Shown here: positions 1-8,279 of the stretch, piece after piece | Numbering within the stretch: the stretch's first letter is position 1 | How the letters are laid out: the number at the start of each line of letters is the position of its first letter | Assembly (NCBI RefSeq): GCF_004127445.1 | Contig: NZ_QEXM01000045.1 | Span: forward strand, 186,001 to 250,000 | Length of the DNA stretch: 64,000 bases | Direction: 5' to 3' | Source: Streptomyces alfalfae | GTDB taxonomy: Bacteria > Actinomycetota > Actinomycetes > Streptomycetales > Streptomycetaceae | Notes under the pieces: model-generated | The model's input: only the letters and a program-made list of their open reading frames with translations | What the model was told of the DNA's origin: nothing | Databases searched by the model: none | Program-made: the position numbers and the translations under genes

Positions 1-1544
1 CTGCTCCGCCGCGCGAGGGGGTCGACGACACGGGCGAGGAGCGGCAGGAACCGCAGGGCGAGCAGCGCCGCCGCCACGGTCATCGCGACGGGGGTGAGCA
101 CGAGGACGGGGTCGACTCCGTCGCCGCCGGTCACGGGCGACCGGTACTGGCGCAGTTGCAGCCAGCCGAGGACGGCGACCGCGGCGAGCGCCAGGTCCGC
201 CCCGAGCCGCTGCGCGCCCGCGAACCGCGCGACCCGCTGCCGCAGCCGCGCCACCGCCCGCCGGTCGCGCACCGTCCGGGCCGTCGGCAGCAGCACCGCG
301 ACGCCGTGCGCGAGGAGGGCGGCCGTCGCCGCGGCCCACCCGAGGCCGGTGGTCGCCGTCCCCGGCACCTCGCCCTCGACGAGCCCGGCCGCCGCGAGCC
401 CCCGCAGGAGCGGCCCCGCGAGGAACGGCGCGGCCACGGCGGCGGGCACGGCGGCGCAGGCCCACAGGGCCGCCGTGGCGAGGAGGAGCCGCCGGACGCC
501 CGCCCCGCGTGCGGCGAGCAACGCCAGTTCGGCGCGCCGGTGTTCGGCGAGCTGCCGCGCGGTGAGGACGAGCGCGGCCACGGCGAGGGCGGCGAGGAGC
601 GTCGCGGGGACGTAGAGGCCGGCGCGGGCCACGGCGATCGGCGTGGTGAGCCGGTCGAGTGCCCTGCGCAGCCCCGCGGAGACGGTGAGGTCCTTGCCGT
701 CGACGCGGTCGGCCCCGCCGCCCGCGTCGCGTCCGGCGAGGACCGAGAGCGCGGCGTCGCTGCCCGCGAACCGCCCGGCCCGCTCGCGCAGCGCCCCGAT
801 GTCCCCGAGCCGCAGCCCGTCCGCGTCGGGCGCCCCGAGCCACAGCGCCGTCGCGTCCCCGGCGAGGCCCGGCTGCCCGGCGAACGCCCGGCGCGGCACC
901 ACGGCGATCGTGCCGGGCACGCCGAACGTGCTGCTCAGCGAGGACCACACGGCGGGCGCCCGCTCCTTCGCCGCGTAGAGACCGACGACGCTCAGCCGTA
1001 CGAGCCGCTCGTCCGCTCCCCGCACGGTGAGCGCGTCCCCCGGCCGTACGGCGAGTTCGGCGGCGGCCATCTCGGTCAGCGCGGTCTCGACGGCCCCCGC
1101 ACGCGGGCGCGGCCACCGCCCCGCCACGAGCGAGGCGTGCCGCCGTACGCCTTCGGGGGCGACGACGGAGAGCGTGGCGTCCTGGCGCGGGCGGCCCGCG
1201 GCCTCGGTGACGGCGAGTTCGTCGTTGCGGGCGGCGGGGGCGCGCAGGGCCGCCCAGGTGTGCTGGGGCACGTCGCCGTAGGTACGGGCGAGGGCGGCGC
1301 GGGCGGCCCGGTCGAGGTCACGGACGGCGCCCCGGCGGTAGGGTCCCGCGATCTCCACGACGGCGTCCCGGTCGGCGGCGAGCCGCCGCTGCACCGCGCC
1401 CTCGACGGACTTCTCGGCGAGGGCCGCGAGGGCGGCGAGCACGGTGGCCGCGAGCAGCACCGCGAGCCCGGCGGCCCCCAGGACAAGCCCGTGACGCCGG
1501 CTCCCCCGCACTTCGGCGGGCGCCCCTCGTCCCCTCACCGTCAC
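1..1544 (-). CDS. FtsX-like ABC transporter permease (N-terminal part, cut by window edge)
   Basis: Open frame of about 514 codons on the minus strand with no stop before the left edge. The GTG start at 1544 is preceded by a strong GGGGGAG ribosome site about 5 nt away; a second in-frame GTG lies 6 nt downstream. After a short basic leader comes one hydrophobic segment (about residues 20-45), then a long extracytoplasmic region of about 250 residues. A cluster of membrane segments follows, with the arginine-rich loop (ARQLAEHRRAELALLAARGA) typical of FtsX/MacB-type permeases of actinomycetes. The substrate cannot be told from this part. The partner ATPase is probably beyond the edge. Confidence 0.75.
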   Translation of the reverse strand, partial: MTVRGRGAPAEVRGSRRHGLVLGAAGLAVLLAATVLAALAALAEKSVEGAVQRRLAADRDAVVEIAGPYRRGAVRDLDRAARAALARTYGDVPQHTWAALRAPAARNDELAVTEAAGRPRQDATLSVVAPEGVRRHASLVAGRWPRPRAGAVETALTEMAAAELAVRPGDALTVRGADERLVRLSVVGLYAAKERAPAVWSSLSSTFGVPGTIAVVPRRAFAGQPGLAGDATALWLGAPDADGLRLGDIGALRERAGRFAGSDAALSVLAGRDAGGGADRVDGKDLTVSAGLRRALDRLTTPIAVARAGLYVPATLLAALAVAALVLTARQLAEHRRAELALLAARGAGVRRLLLATAALWACAAVPAAVAAPFLAGPLLRGLAAAGLVEGEVPGTATTGLGWAAATAALLAHGVAVLLPTARTVRDRRAVARLRQRVARFAGAQRLGADLALAAVAVLGWLQLRQYRSPVTGGDGVDPVLVLTPVAMTVAAALLALRFLPLLARVVDPLARRS

Positions 1545-1684
1545 GGTCTCCCCCCCGGTGACCGGCACAGTATGGGCGGATACGTGTGCGGCCCGCAACG
1601 GTCCGGACACACCGGATCGTCACGGGCCACAAGGGAGGTGGACCGGTCTTCGGCCTCCGCGTGGCGGAAGCGCGAGGCGAGGGG

Positions 1685-2446
1685 TCAGCGCACCTCGGTG
1701 ATCTCGGGGCCGCGCTGGAGCTGGCCCATGCCGCCGGAGAAGCGGGAGCCCTCCTGCTGCTCCTCCTTGACTCCCTCGGCGACCATCTGCGCGTCGTCGG
1801 GCAGCTTCAGGACGATCGGGTCGCGCGGCGCCATCGGGCCCTCGCCGCGCACGACGACGGTGTCCCGGAAGATCTGCTCGAGGAGCCCGGCGGCCTGCGG
1901 CTGCACCGCGCCCTGCCCGGAGATCACGCCGCGCAGGAACCAGCGCGGGCCGTCGACACCGATGAAGCGCACGACCTGCACGCCGCCCGTGCCGTCCGGC
2001 AGCTGCACCGGGACCTGGGCGCGCAGCTCCCAGCCGAGGGGGCCCTCGACCTCGTCGATGACACCGCCCTGCTGCGTGATGCCGGTGGCGATCTCCTCGC
2101 GGACCTCGCCCCAGATGCCCTCCTTCTTCGGGGCGGCGAAGCCCTGGAGCTGGATGGCGCTGTCCTGGAGCACGACGGTGGCCGCGACGATCGCGTCGCC
2201 CGCGACCTCCACCCGCAGCTCCATGCCCTCGACCCCCGGCACGAAGAGACCGCCCAGGTCCACGCGGCCCTCGCCGGGCTCACGGACCTCGGAGACGTCC
2301 CAGGGACCGTCGGGGCGGGGCTCGGGTTCGAGCCTCACGCGCGTGCGCGCGGCGTCGGCCGAGTCGTCGGCCACGCTGTCGACGACCTGCTCGTCCGCGC
2401 CCGCCGCGTCCTCGGCGGCACTGTCCTTCTTGCGACGTCCGAACAC
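1685..2446 (-). CDS. DUF3710 family protein
   Basis: 253 residues, begun at a GTG one base after the dut stop (TGA-C-GTG); the ribosome site GGAAGG lies inside the end of dut, so the two are translationally coupled. The frame is open further upstream inside dut, but the conserved protein begins VFGRRKKDS. An acidic, low-complexity N-terminus (about residues 8-55) precedes a soluble globular domain that I recognise as DUF3710, an actinobacterial family of unknown function. A conserved dut-DUF3710 pairing is usual in Streptomyces. No catalytic motif is visible. Confidence 0.85.
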   Translation of the reverse strand: MFGRRKKDSAAEDAAGADEQVVDSVADDSADAARTRVRLEPEPRPDGPWDVSEVREPGEGRVDLGGLFVPGVEGMELRVEVAGDAIVAATVVLQDSAIQLQGFAAPKKEGIWGEVREEIATGITQQGGVIDEVEGPLGWELRAQVPVQLPDGTGGVQVVRFIGVDGPRWFLRGVISGQGAVQPQAAGLLEQIFRDTVVVRGEGPMAPRDPIVLKLPDDAQMVAEGVKEEQQEGSRFSGGMGQLQRGPEITEVR

Positions 2447-2447
2447 G

Positions 2448-3032
2448 TCACTGTCCTTCCCGGTCGGATACGACCGATGCGTATCGATTCCCACCCGTTG
2501 GTTCGCCCGCGCTCCCGCGCGGACCCACGCCCGTACGCTCGCCCGGGCCGGCGTCCACGGCGGCATGGCCGCCGGTGGACCCGAAGCCCCCCTCGGCCCG
2601 TGCCGACACGGGAAGCTCCGCCACCTCCTGGAAGCGCACCTTCTCGACCCGCTGGACCACCAGTTGGGCAATCCGGTCGAAGCGCTCGAACCGCACGCTG
2701 TCGCGCGGGTCGAGATTCACCACGATCACCTTGATCTCTCCACGGTACCCGGCATCCACCGTCCCCGGGGCATTCACCAGAGCGACACCACAGCGTGCGG
2801 CGAGCCCGGAACGGGGGTGCACGAAGGCCGCGTACCCCTCCGGGAGCGCGATCGACACGCCGGTGGGCAGGACGGCCCGCTCGCCGGGCGCGAGTTCGCA
2901 GGACTCGGTCGTCCGCAGATCGGCGCCGGCGTCACCGGGCCGCGCGTACGCGGGCAGCGGGACCTCGGGGTCGACGCGCCGGATGAGCACGTCCAGCTCG
3001 CTCGGGCCGTCGTGGGGGGCAGGGGACGTCAC
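2448..3032 (-). CDS. dut: deoxyuridine 5'-triphosphate nucleotidohydrolase (dUTPase)
   Basis: Hydrolyses dUTP to dUMP and pyrophosphate, keeping uracil out of DNA and supplying dUMP for thymidylate synthesis. It has 194 residues and a GTG start overlapping the thioesterase stop (GTGA). The trimeric dUTPase motifs are present: PGDAGADLR near residue 32, PRSGLAAR near 72, GTVDAGYRGE near 89, and the flexible P-loop-like GGFGSTGG near 148. The core family protein ends soon after that motif; here a tail of about 40 residues rich in Gly, Pro and charged residues follows. It overlaps DUF3710's ribosome site downstream and the thioesterase upstream, so three genes form one operon. Confidence 0.95.
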   Translation of the reverse strand: MTSPAPHDGPSELDVLIRRVDPEVPLPAYARPGDAGADLRTTESCELAPGERAVLPTGVSIALPEGYAAFVHPRSGLAARCGVALVNAPGTVDAGYRGEIKVIVVNLDPRDSVRFERFDRIAQLVVQRVEKVRFQEVAELPVSARAEGGFGSTGGHAAVDAGPGERTGVGPRGSAGEPTGGNRYASVVSDREGQ

Positions 3033-3613
3033 GGGTTCACCTCGAAGGCACGGGAGCGCCGGATCTGGTCCGGGTCGTTCATGGCCGCCCGGATCTCCTC
3101 CTGGCGGCCGTTGTCGATGAAGTGGTCGACCTTCACCTCGATGAAGAGGGCGTCGGCGCGGACCGCCACGGGCCCGTCGGGGCCGCCGATCCGGCCGGTG
3201 GCGGTCGAGTAGATCTTCCGGCCCGCGACGGCGGTGACCTCGGCCTCCAGGAACAGCACGGTGCCCAGCGGCACGGGCCGTACGAAGTCGGTCTCCAGGC
3301 GGCCGGTCACGGCGATCACCCGCAGCAGCCAGTTCAGCGAGCCGAGCGTCTCGTCGAGCGCGGTGGCGAGGATGCCGCCGTGGGCGAGCCCCGGGGCGCC
3401 CTGGTGCGCCTCGCGCACGGTGAACTCGGCGGTGATCGCCACGCCCTCCCCGGCGCGCGCCGCCAGGTGCAGTCCGTGCTCCTGCCCTCCCCCACAGCCG
3501 AAACAGTGTTCGTAGTGGGCCCCGATCAGCTCACCGGGGGCGGGCGCGTCAGGGTGGCGTACGGGCGCTATGGCCTCGGCCGGGGGCTTCAGAGCTGCAG
3601 ATGTACCACTCAC
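3029..3613 (-). CDS. PaaI-family hotdog thioesterase
   Basis: 194 residues. I chose the GTG at 3613 because GGAGGTAAGG lies 9 nt upstream; the frame is open beyond it but the upstream sequence is not protein-like. Residues about 35-50 carry a Cys-rich HCFGCGGG stretch. The hotdog fold follows, with the PaaI-type motif LAHGGILATALDETLG near residue 95, where the His-Gly-Gly and the following Asp/Glu are the expected active-site residues. It probably hydrolyses acyl-CoA thioesters; the substrate is unknown. It is the first gene of the operon with dut and DUF3710, and is divergent from the DUF3093 gene across 57 bp. Confidence 0.85.
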   Translation of the reverse strand: MSGTSAALKPPAEAIAPVRHPDAPAPGELIGAHYEHCFGCGGGQEHGLHLAARAGEGVAITAEFTVREAHQGAPGLAHGGILATALDETLGSLNWLLRVIAVTGRLETDFVRPVPLGTVLFLEAEVTAVAGRKIYSTATGRIGGPDGPVAVRADALFIEVKVDHFIDNGRQEEIRAAMNDPDQIRRSRAFEVNP

Positions 3614-3670
3614 AGGCGCAGACCTTACCTCCGCGTCAGCCGGTCGGCGCACCGTGCCAAGCTTGGTCGC

Positions 3671-4123
3671 ATGCAGCCTTACGAAGAACGCCTGACCGCC
3701 CCCCGCTCCTGGTGGCTCGCCTCGGTCCTGGTGGGTGTCGCGATGGCCCTGATCATGCTGCCGTTCGGCACGCTGCCGCTCCTCGGCGGCCTGGTCGGCG
3801 GGACGGCCGTGGCAGCGGTCGTCACCAGCGCGTACGGCTCGGTGCGGGTCCGCGTGGTGGCGGGCTCGCTGGTCGCGGGGGACGCGAAGATCCCGGTGTC
3901 GGCGCTGGGCGACGCGGAGGTGCTGAAGGGCGAGGAGACACGCGCCTGGCGCACGTACAAGGCCGATCCGCGCGCCTTCATGCTGCTGCGCGCGTACATC
4001 CCGACGGCCCTGCGCGTGAACATCACCGACCCGGAGGACCCGACGCCGTACGCCTACATCTCCACGAGGCACCCGGAGGCCCTGGCACAGGCGCTGGATT
4101 CGGTGAGGAACAACGCCGCGTAG
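3671..4123 (+). CDS. DUF3093 family membrane protein
   Basis: 150 residues from the ATG at 3671. Two adjacent hydrophobic segments (about residues 15-32 and 36-52) make an N-terminal membrane hairpin. A cytoplasmic domain of about 95 residues follows, with the conserved stretch DPRAFMLLRAYIP and a YAYISTRHPE motif near the end, which I recognise as DUF3093. Function unknown. In Streptomyces it commonly lies next to dut, as here. It is convergent with the next gene (42 bp apart). Confidence 0.85.
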   Translation: MQPYEERLTAPRSWWLASVLVGVAMALIMLPFGTLPLLGGLVGGTAVAAVVTSAYGSVRVRVVAGSLVAGDAKIPVSALGDAEVLKGEETRAWRTYKADPRAFMLLRAYIPTALRVNITDPEDPTPYAYISTRHPEALAQALDSVRNNAA

Positions 4124-4164
4124 GGAGCGCCCGGCGAGGGCGCGGGGAACCACGCGATCGGCCG

Positions 4165-5094
4165 TCAGGCTCTGGGTTGCCCGGGGAACTCCCCGGGCGG
4201 CAACGCGTTCGCGGGGGCTTCGAGAGGGGGCAGCTCCCGCAGGGAGTCCCATGGCACCTGGGTCTTCCGCAGGTCCTCGCGGACCCGCGCCGCCAGCTTC
4301 TTGGTGTCCCGGCGGTTCATGACCGCCCCGACGGCGGCGCCCACCATGAAGGGCATGAGGTTCGGCAGGTTCCGGACCATCCGCTTCATGATCTGCTGGC
4401 GCAGCTCGCGCTTGACCTGCCCGCCCAGTGCCGCGTTGAGCGTCGACGGCTTGCCCACGTCGACACCGCGCTCCTCCGTCCACGCGGTCAGATAGGCCGT
4501 GCTGCGCTGGGCGAGGGTGCCCTCGGGGCGTCGCCCGTAGACCTCGTGCAGCTCGGCGATCAGCTTCAGTTCGATGGCGGCGACGCCGGTGATCTCCGCC
4601 GCGAGTTCGGCGGGCATCGCGGGCGGCACGGGAAGCATCGCCGCCGCGCCGACTCCCGCGCCCACGGTGGACGAGGCGTTGGCCGCACCGGCGATCAGTT
4701 TGTCCGCGAGCTGTTCGGGGCCGAGGCCCGGGAACTGCTTGCGGAGGGTCGCCAGGTCGCGGACCGGGACCCGGGGGGCGATGTCGATGACGCGGTCGGC
4801 GAGATAGCCGATGCCGGCCTTGGCGCCGCGACCGCCCTTGCGCACGCCTTCTCTCATCCCGCCCGTGACGGCGGCAACACGGCCCTTGGCCCCGGCTCTC
4901 CGGGCGACCTCGGTTCCCTTGTCGTCCGCCGTCCGGTCCGGCACCGAGGTGAGGGCGTCCGCCGGTTCGAGCGAGGCTGATCCTGTGGGGGAAGAGCCTC
5001 GCCCGTCGTCACGCACGCCGTCGCCCGTGGCGCCGGCTTCGTCCGCTCCACGCCTGCGGAAGCGGCGCTTCCTGGACGGGGTCGAGCCAGTCAT
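4165..5094 (-). CDS. conserved actinobacterial hypothetical protein, possibly membrane-associated
   Basis: 309 residues, ATG start at 5094. The first 75 residues are charged and disordered (RKRRFRRRGADE). The remainder is mostly helical, with Ala/Gly/Pro-rich hydrophobic stretches (about residues 140-170 and 245-262, the latter NLMPFMVGAAVGAVMNRR) that could be membrane-inserted hairpins. The pattern recalls EcsC-like or DUF697-like proteins, but I cannot assign a family with confidence. It follows the DUF4193 gene by 14 bp and is probably cotranscribed with it. Confidence 0.75.
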   Translation of the reverse strand: MTGSTPSRKRRFRRRGADEAGATGDGVRDDGRGSSPTGSASLEPADALTSVPDRTADDKGTEVARRAGAKGRVAAVTGGMREGVRKGGRGAKAGIGYLADRVIDIAPRVPVRDLATLRKQFPGLGPEQLADKLIAGAANASSTVGAGVGAAAMLPVPPAMPAELAAEITGVAAIELKLIAELHEVYGRRPEGTLAQRSTAYLTAWTEERGVDVGKPSTLNAALGGQVKRELRQQIMKRMVRNLPNLMPFMVGAAVGAVMNRRDTKKLAARVREDLRKTQVPWDSLRELPPLEAPANALPPGEFPGQPRA

Positions 5095-5108
5095 TGGCCG
5101 ACCCCGCC

Positions 5109-5405
5109 TCAGTCGCAGTCGCGGCAGATCGGCTGGCCGTTCTTCTCGCGGGCCAGCTGGCTGCGGTGGTGGACCAGGAAGCAGCTCATGCAGGTGAACT
5201 CGTCCTGCTGCTTCGGGAGCACGCGCACGGCGAGCTCCTCGTTGGAAAGGTCCGCGCCGGGCAGTTCGAGGCCTTCGGCGGCCTCGAATTCGTCGACGTC
5301 GACGGCCGAGGTCGACTTGTCGTTCCGCCGCGCCTTCAGTTCCTCGATGCTGTCCTCGTTGACATCATCGTCGGTCTTGCGTGGGGTGTCGTAGTCCGTT
5401 GCCAT
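5109..5405 (-). CDS. DUF4193 family zinc-ribbon-like protein
   Basis: 98 residues from an ATG with a strong GGGGGAG ribosome site. The N-terminal half is acidic; the C-terminal half carries CMSC (about residues 72-75) and CRDC (about 94-97), spaced to bind one metal ion, with VHHRSQLA between them. I recognise it as DUF4193, a small actinobacterial family of unknown function. A nucleic-acid or RNA polymerase contact is conceivable for such a ribbon, but nothing here shows it. It is preceded by a 393-bp region full of palindromes. Confidence 0.88.
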   Translation of the reverse strand: MATDYDTPRKTDDDVNEDSIEELKARRNDKSTSAVDVDEFEAAEGLELPGADLSNEELAVRVLPKQQDEFTCMSCFLVHHRSQLAREKNGQPICRDCD

Positions 5406-5798
5406 TGTCGCTCTCCCCCTCTGGGTGTCTGCGGTGTCTCAGCGCACGTAACGCGTGAGGAGCCGGACTTGTGCCCGACCCGAGGCGGAGATTTTGCCTC
5501 ACATCAAGGTCTGTTACTCAATCGACACCCAACCGCACCCCTGAAGGGGCGATGGGTTGGATGGCGATGGGGACCGTACACGGTCCGAATGTCGCACTTC
5601 ACGGGTGCCACCCCGTGTACTTCCCGTGATCAGGACCCCCGAAAACCCGGATTTTCCCGGCTTTCCGGGGACTTTCGTGATCACGGAGAGTAGATGACGG
5701 AAAAATCGTCCCTGTGATCGATCACACACGGATTCCCTGGGAACGGGTCCCGAAAATTCCGCGCAAAGCGAACAAGCGCTCGCGTCCGCGGCACCTCC
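5406..5798. promoter_or_regulatory. Intergenic region between cutS and DUF4193 with several palindromes
   Basis: No gene is seen in these 393 bp. They hold a perfect 14-bp palindrome TGTGATCGATCACA (5713-5726), CGTGATCACG (5676-5685), and a third TGATCA core (5627-5632). There is also GGACCGT-AC-ACGGTCC (5571-5586) and a hairpin CCAACC...CCCC-TGAA-GGGG...GGTTGG (about 5530-5561). The region is less GC-rich than its surroundings. It must contain the DUF4193 promoter and the end of the cutRS transcript. I could not fix a -10/-35 pair with confidence. Confidence 0.6.
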
Positions 5799-7040
5799 TC
5801 AGATGGGCAGGGTGACGCGCATCACGAGCCCTCCCCCTTCGCGCGGCTCCGCGATGATACGGCCCCCGTGGGCCCGCGCGACCGACCGGGCGATCGACAG
5901 GCCGAGCCCGACGCCCTTGTCGCTGCCCGTGCGCTCGGTCCGCAGCCGCCGGAACGGCTCGAAGAGGTTGTCGATCTCGTACGCGGGCACCACGGGTCCC
6001 GTGTTGGAGACCACCAGGACCGCCTGGCCGTGCTGGGCCTCCGTGGTGACCTCGACCCAGCCGCCCTCCTCGTTGCCCGGCACGTTGTACCTGACGGCGT
6101 TCTGGACGAGGTTCAGGGCGATGCGCTCCAGGAGGACGCCGTTGCCCTGGACCACGGCCGCGCCGCGCTCACCCCGTATCTCCACGCCCTTGGCGTCCGC
6201 CTCGGCCAGCACCTGGTCGACGGCGCGGTCGGCGACCTCGGCGAGGTCCACCGGCTTGCGCTCGACGATCTGGTTGTCGCTGCGGGCGAGCAGCAGCAGG
6301 CCCTCCACGAGCTGCTCGCTGCGCTCGTTGGTGGCGAGCAGCGTCTTGCCGAGCTGGTGGAGCTCGGGCGGCGCCCCGGGATCGGAGAGGTGCACCTCGA
6401 GCAGCGTTCGGTTGATCGCGAGGGGCGTGCGCAACTCGTGCGAGGCGTTGCCCACGAAGCGCTGCTGGGCGGTGAAGGCCCGCTCGAGGCGGTCCAGCAT
6501 CTCGTCGAAGGTGTCCGAGAGCTCCTTCAGCTCGTCGTCCGGGCCGTCGAGCTCGATGCGCCGCGACAGGTCCGTGCCGGCCACCCTGCGGGCGGTACGG
6601 GTGATGCGGCCGAGCGGCGAGAGCACGCGGCCCGCCATCGCGTACCCGAACGCGAAGGCGATCACGGCCAGGCCGAGGAGCGCGAGCAGCGAACGGCTCA
6701 GGAGGTTGTCGAGCGCGTGCTGGCGCTGTTCGTTCACGCACGCGCCCATGGCCCGGTTGAGGTCGTCGGCGCTGGGGTTCGGGGGCAGGTTGCAGACCGT
6801 GCTGGCCACCCGGCCCTCGACGATCTTGAACGGCAGCTCACTGCCCACGTTCAGCGCCTGCGCGGCGAGCAGGTAGATGATCGAGAGCAGCAGGATGCCC
6901 GCGATCAGGAACATCCCGCCGTACAGCAATGTGAGGCGTATACGGATCGTGGGCCGCAACCACGGGAAGGGCGGTTCGACCTTCCTCGGGTCCCACGTGG
7001 GCTTCGGTGGCGCTGTCGGTGGCGCCGGGGTCGAGGCCAC
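5799..7040 (-). CDS. cutS: CutS sensor histidine kinase
   Basis: Membrane sensor kinase of the CutRS pair. It has 413 residues and a GTG start 6 nt after the cutR stop. Transmembrane segments lie at about residues 37-60 and 119-140, enclosing an extracytoplasmic domain of about 60 residues. That domain carries two cysteines in a TVCNLPPNP...GACVNEQ arrangement; reported work on CutS treats this conserved pair as a redox or disulfide sensor. HAMP follows (about 141-190), then the H-box ASHELRTPL near 203, the N-box QNAVRYN near 310, and the G-boxes GVGLGLSIARS near 380. All catalytic motifs are intact. Confidence 0.95.
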   Translation of the reverse strand: MASTPAPPTAPPKPTWDPRKVEPPFPWLRPTIRIRLTLLYGGMFLIAGILLLSIIYLLAAQALNVGSELPFKIVEGRVASTVCNLPPNPSADDLNRAMGACVNEQRQHALDNLLSRSLLALLGLAVIAFAFGYAMAGRVLSPLGRITRTARRVAGTDLSRRIELDGPDDELKELSDTFDEMLDRLERAFTAQQRFVGNASHELRTPLAINRTLLEVHLSDPGAPPELHQLGKTLLATNERSEQLVEGLLLLARSDNQIVERKPVDLAEVADRAVDQVLAEADAKGVEIRGERGAAVVQGNGVLLERIALNLVQNAVRYNVPGNEEGGWVEVTTEAQHGQAVLVVSNTGPVVPAYEIDNLFEPFRRLRTERTGSDKGVGLGLSIARSVARAHGGRIIAEPREGGGLVMRVTLPI

Positions 7041-7046
7041 CGGGGG

Positions 7047-7700
7047 TCAGATCCGGTAACCCGAGCCGGGGACCGTCACGATGACGGCGGGCTCACCGAG
7101 CTTGCGGCGCAGGGTCATGACGGTCACCCGGACGACGTTCGTGAACGGGTCGGTGTTCTCGTCCCAGGCCTTCTCCAGGAGCTGTTCCGCGGAGACGACC
7201 GCCCCCTCGCTGCGCAGCAGCACCTCAAGGACGGCGAACTCCTTCGGGGCGAGCTGGATCTCCCTGCCCTCGCGGAACACCTCGCGGCGGTTGGGGTCGA
7301 GCTTGATCCCGGCGCGCTCCAGGACGGGCGGCAGCGGCACGCTGGTCCGCCGGCCGAGGGCACGCACGCGTGCCGTCAGCTCGCTGAACGCGAAGGGCTT
7401 GGGCAGATAGTCGTCGGCGCCGATCTCCAGGCCCTCGACGCGGTCGCTGACGTCGCCCGACGCGGTGAGCATCAGGACGCGGGTCGGCATGCCGAGCTCG
7501 ACGATCTTGCGGCAGACGTCGTCCCCGTGCACGAGCGGGAGGTCCCGGTCGAGCACGACGACGTCGTAGTCGTTGACGCCGATGCGCTCCAGGGCGGCCG
7601 CCCCGTCGTACACGACGTCGACGGCCATGGCCTCCCGGCGCAGTCCGGTGGCCACCGCATCGGCGAGCAGTTGCTCGTCCTCGACGACGAGTACGCGCAC
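7047..7700 (-). CDS. cutR: CutR response regulator
   Basis: 217-residue OmpR-family response regulator, near-identical as far as I recall to S. lividans/S. coelicolor CutR. The receiver domain (about 1-115) has the acidic pocket EDE near the N-terminus, the phospho-acceptor Asp in VVLDRDLP near residue 51, and Lys in YLPKPF near 101. The C-terminal winged helix (about 125-217) ends in the conserved VRVTVMTLRRKLG...VPGSGYRI. It is phosphorylated by CutS, and the pair is cotranscribed. Known studies link CutRS to secretion/disulfide stress and, historically, to copper. The small divergent gene upstream shares its promoter region. Confidence 0.96.
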   Translation of the reverse strand: MRVLVVEDEQLLADAVATGLRREAMAVDVVYDGAAALERIGVNDYDVVVLDRDLPLVHGDDVCRKIVELGMPTRVLMLTASGDVSDRVEGLEIGADDYLPKPFAFSELTARVRALGRRTSVPLPPVLERAGIKLDPNRREVFREGREIQLAPKEFAVLEVLLRSEGAVVSAEQLLEKAWDENTDPFTNVVRVTVMTLRRKLGEPAVIVTVPGSGYRI

Positions 7701-8002
7701 GTCGCTGTCCTTCCTCTGTGCCCCTGCGGGCAGGTCTGTCTGGGGGGTAGGGCTCCATCCTGCCCCTTTCGGCCATAAACCGGCTGTAAGGCGGCCTGGG
7801 CCCCCGTAGGGGCGGGATTTTCTCGGGCGGCCGAGGTTTCTGCGGGGCCGTGCGGGGGGAGGACGGGCTTACACCCGCGATCACGCTTTGTCAGTGGCGT
7901 GCCACCAACCGCTTACTCCAGGGCGGCGAGAGACGTGATCGCCCCTTCTTGAGGGCACACCCCCGTGCCATCGACCCACGACCCAGCCGAGGGGGCGCAA
8001 CC
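7701..8002. promoter_or_regulatory. Divergent promoter region of cutR and the 57-aa gene
   Basis: These 302 bp have no gene that I can support. A run of G (about 7854-7859) and the 60 bp before each start are the only distinctive features; the ribosome site GAGGGGGCG at 7990-7997 belongs to the downstream small gene. Both promoters must lie here, but I see no convincing paired -35/-10 elements. Confidence 0.4.
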
Positions 8003-8176
8003 ATGGACGCATTCACCGCAGGTCTTCTGCAGCGCATAAAGGCCACGGAGTCCGACCTCACGATGGCCCGTGAGACGGGAGACGACTTCCTTGCCGAGGT
8101 CGAGCAGGCGGAGCTGGAAGATCTCCACCGCCTGGCCGCCGAGCACGGCGTCGAGGTAAACGCTCTGCACGCCTGA
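8003..8176 (+). CDS. Small conserved hypothetical protein (57 aa)
   Basis: 57-residue acidic, wholly helical protein from the ATG at 8003 (ribosome site GAGGGGGCG). The sequence has heptad-like spacing of Leu, Ile and Val (LLQRIKATESDL, VEQAELEDLHRLAAEHGVEV), suggesting a short coiled coil or helical hairpin. A homologue occurs next to cutR in Streptomyces genomes as far as I recall; its function is unknown. It is followed at once by a strong terminator, so it is a monocistronic unit divergent from cutRS. Confidence 0.8.
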   Translation: MDAFTAGLLQRIKATESDLTMARETGDDFLAEVEQAELEDLHRLAAEHGVEVNALHA

Positions 8177-8191
8177 CCCACCGCGCGAGAG

Positions 8192-8222
8192 GCCCCGGCA
8201 CCTGTGGACGAGGTGCCGGGGC
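8192..8222 (+). terminator. Rho-independent-type terminator
   Basis: A perfect 12-bp stem, GCCCCGGCACCT / AGGTGCCGGGGC, closes a 7-nt loop and is followed by TTTCGCGTT. It lies 15 bp after the stop of the 57-aa gene, and can also serve the convergent phosphatase gene ending at 8280. Confidence 0.9.
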
Positions 8223-8279
8223 TTTCGCGTTCCCGCCCGCGGGCCACCGGCGGGGCCGGGACCGCCGATGGGGCCCGGG

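Noticed and set aside
156..3212. Very long plus-strand open frame (about 1000 codons) opposite the permease, DUF3710 and dut
   Set aside because: Antisense shadow caused by GC-biased third positions; its sequence is Arg/Gly/Pro/Ala-rich with no family resemblance, and the minus-strand genes are well recognised.
5713..5726. TGTGATCGATCACA as a classical CRP site
   Set aside because: The CRP consensus has a 6-bp spacer between TGTGA and TCACA; here it is 4 bp, so I report it only as a palindrome.
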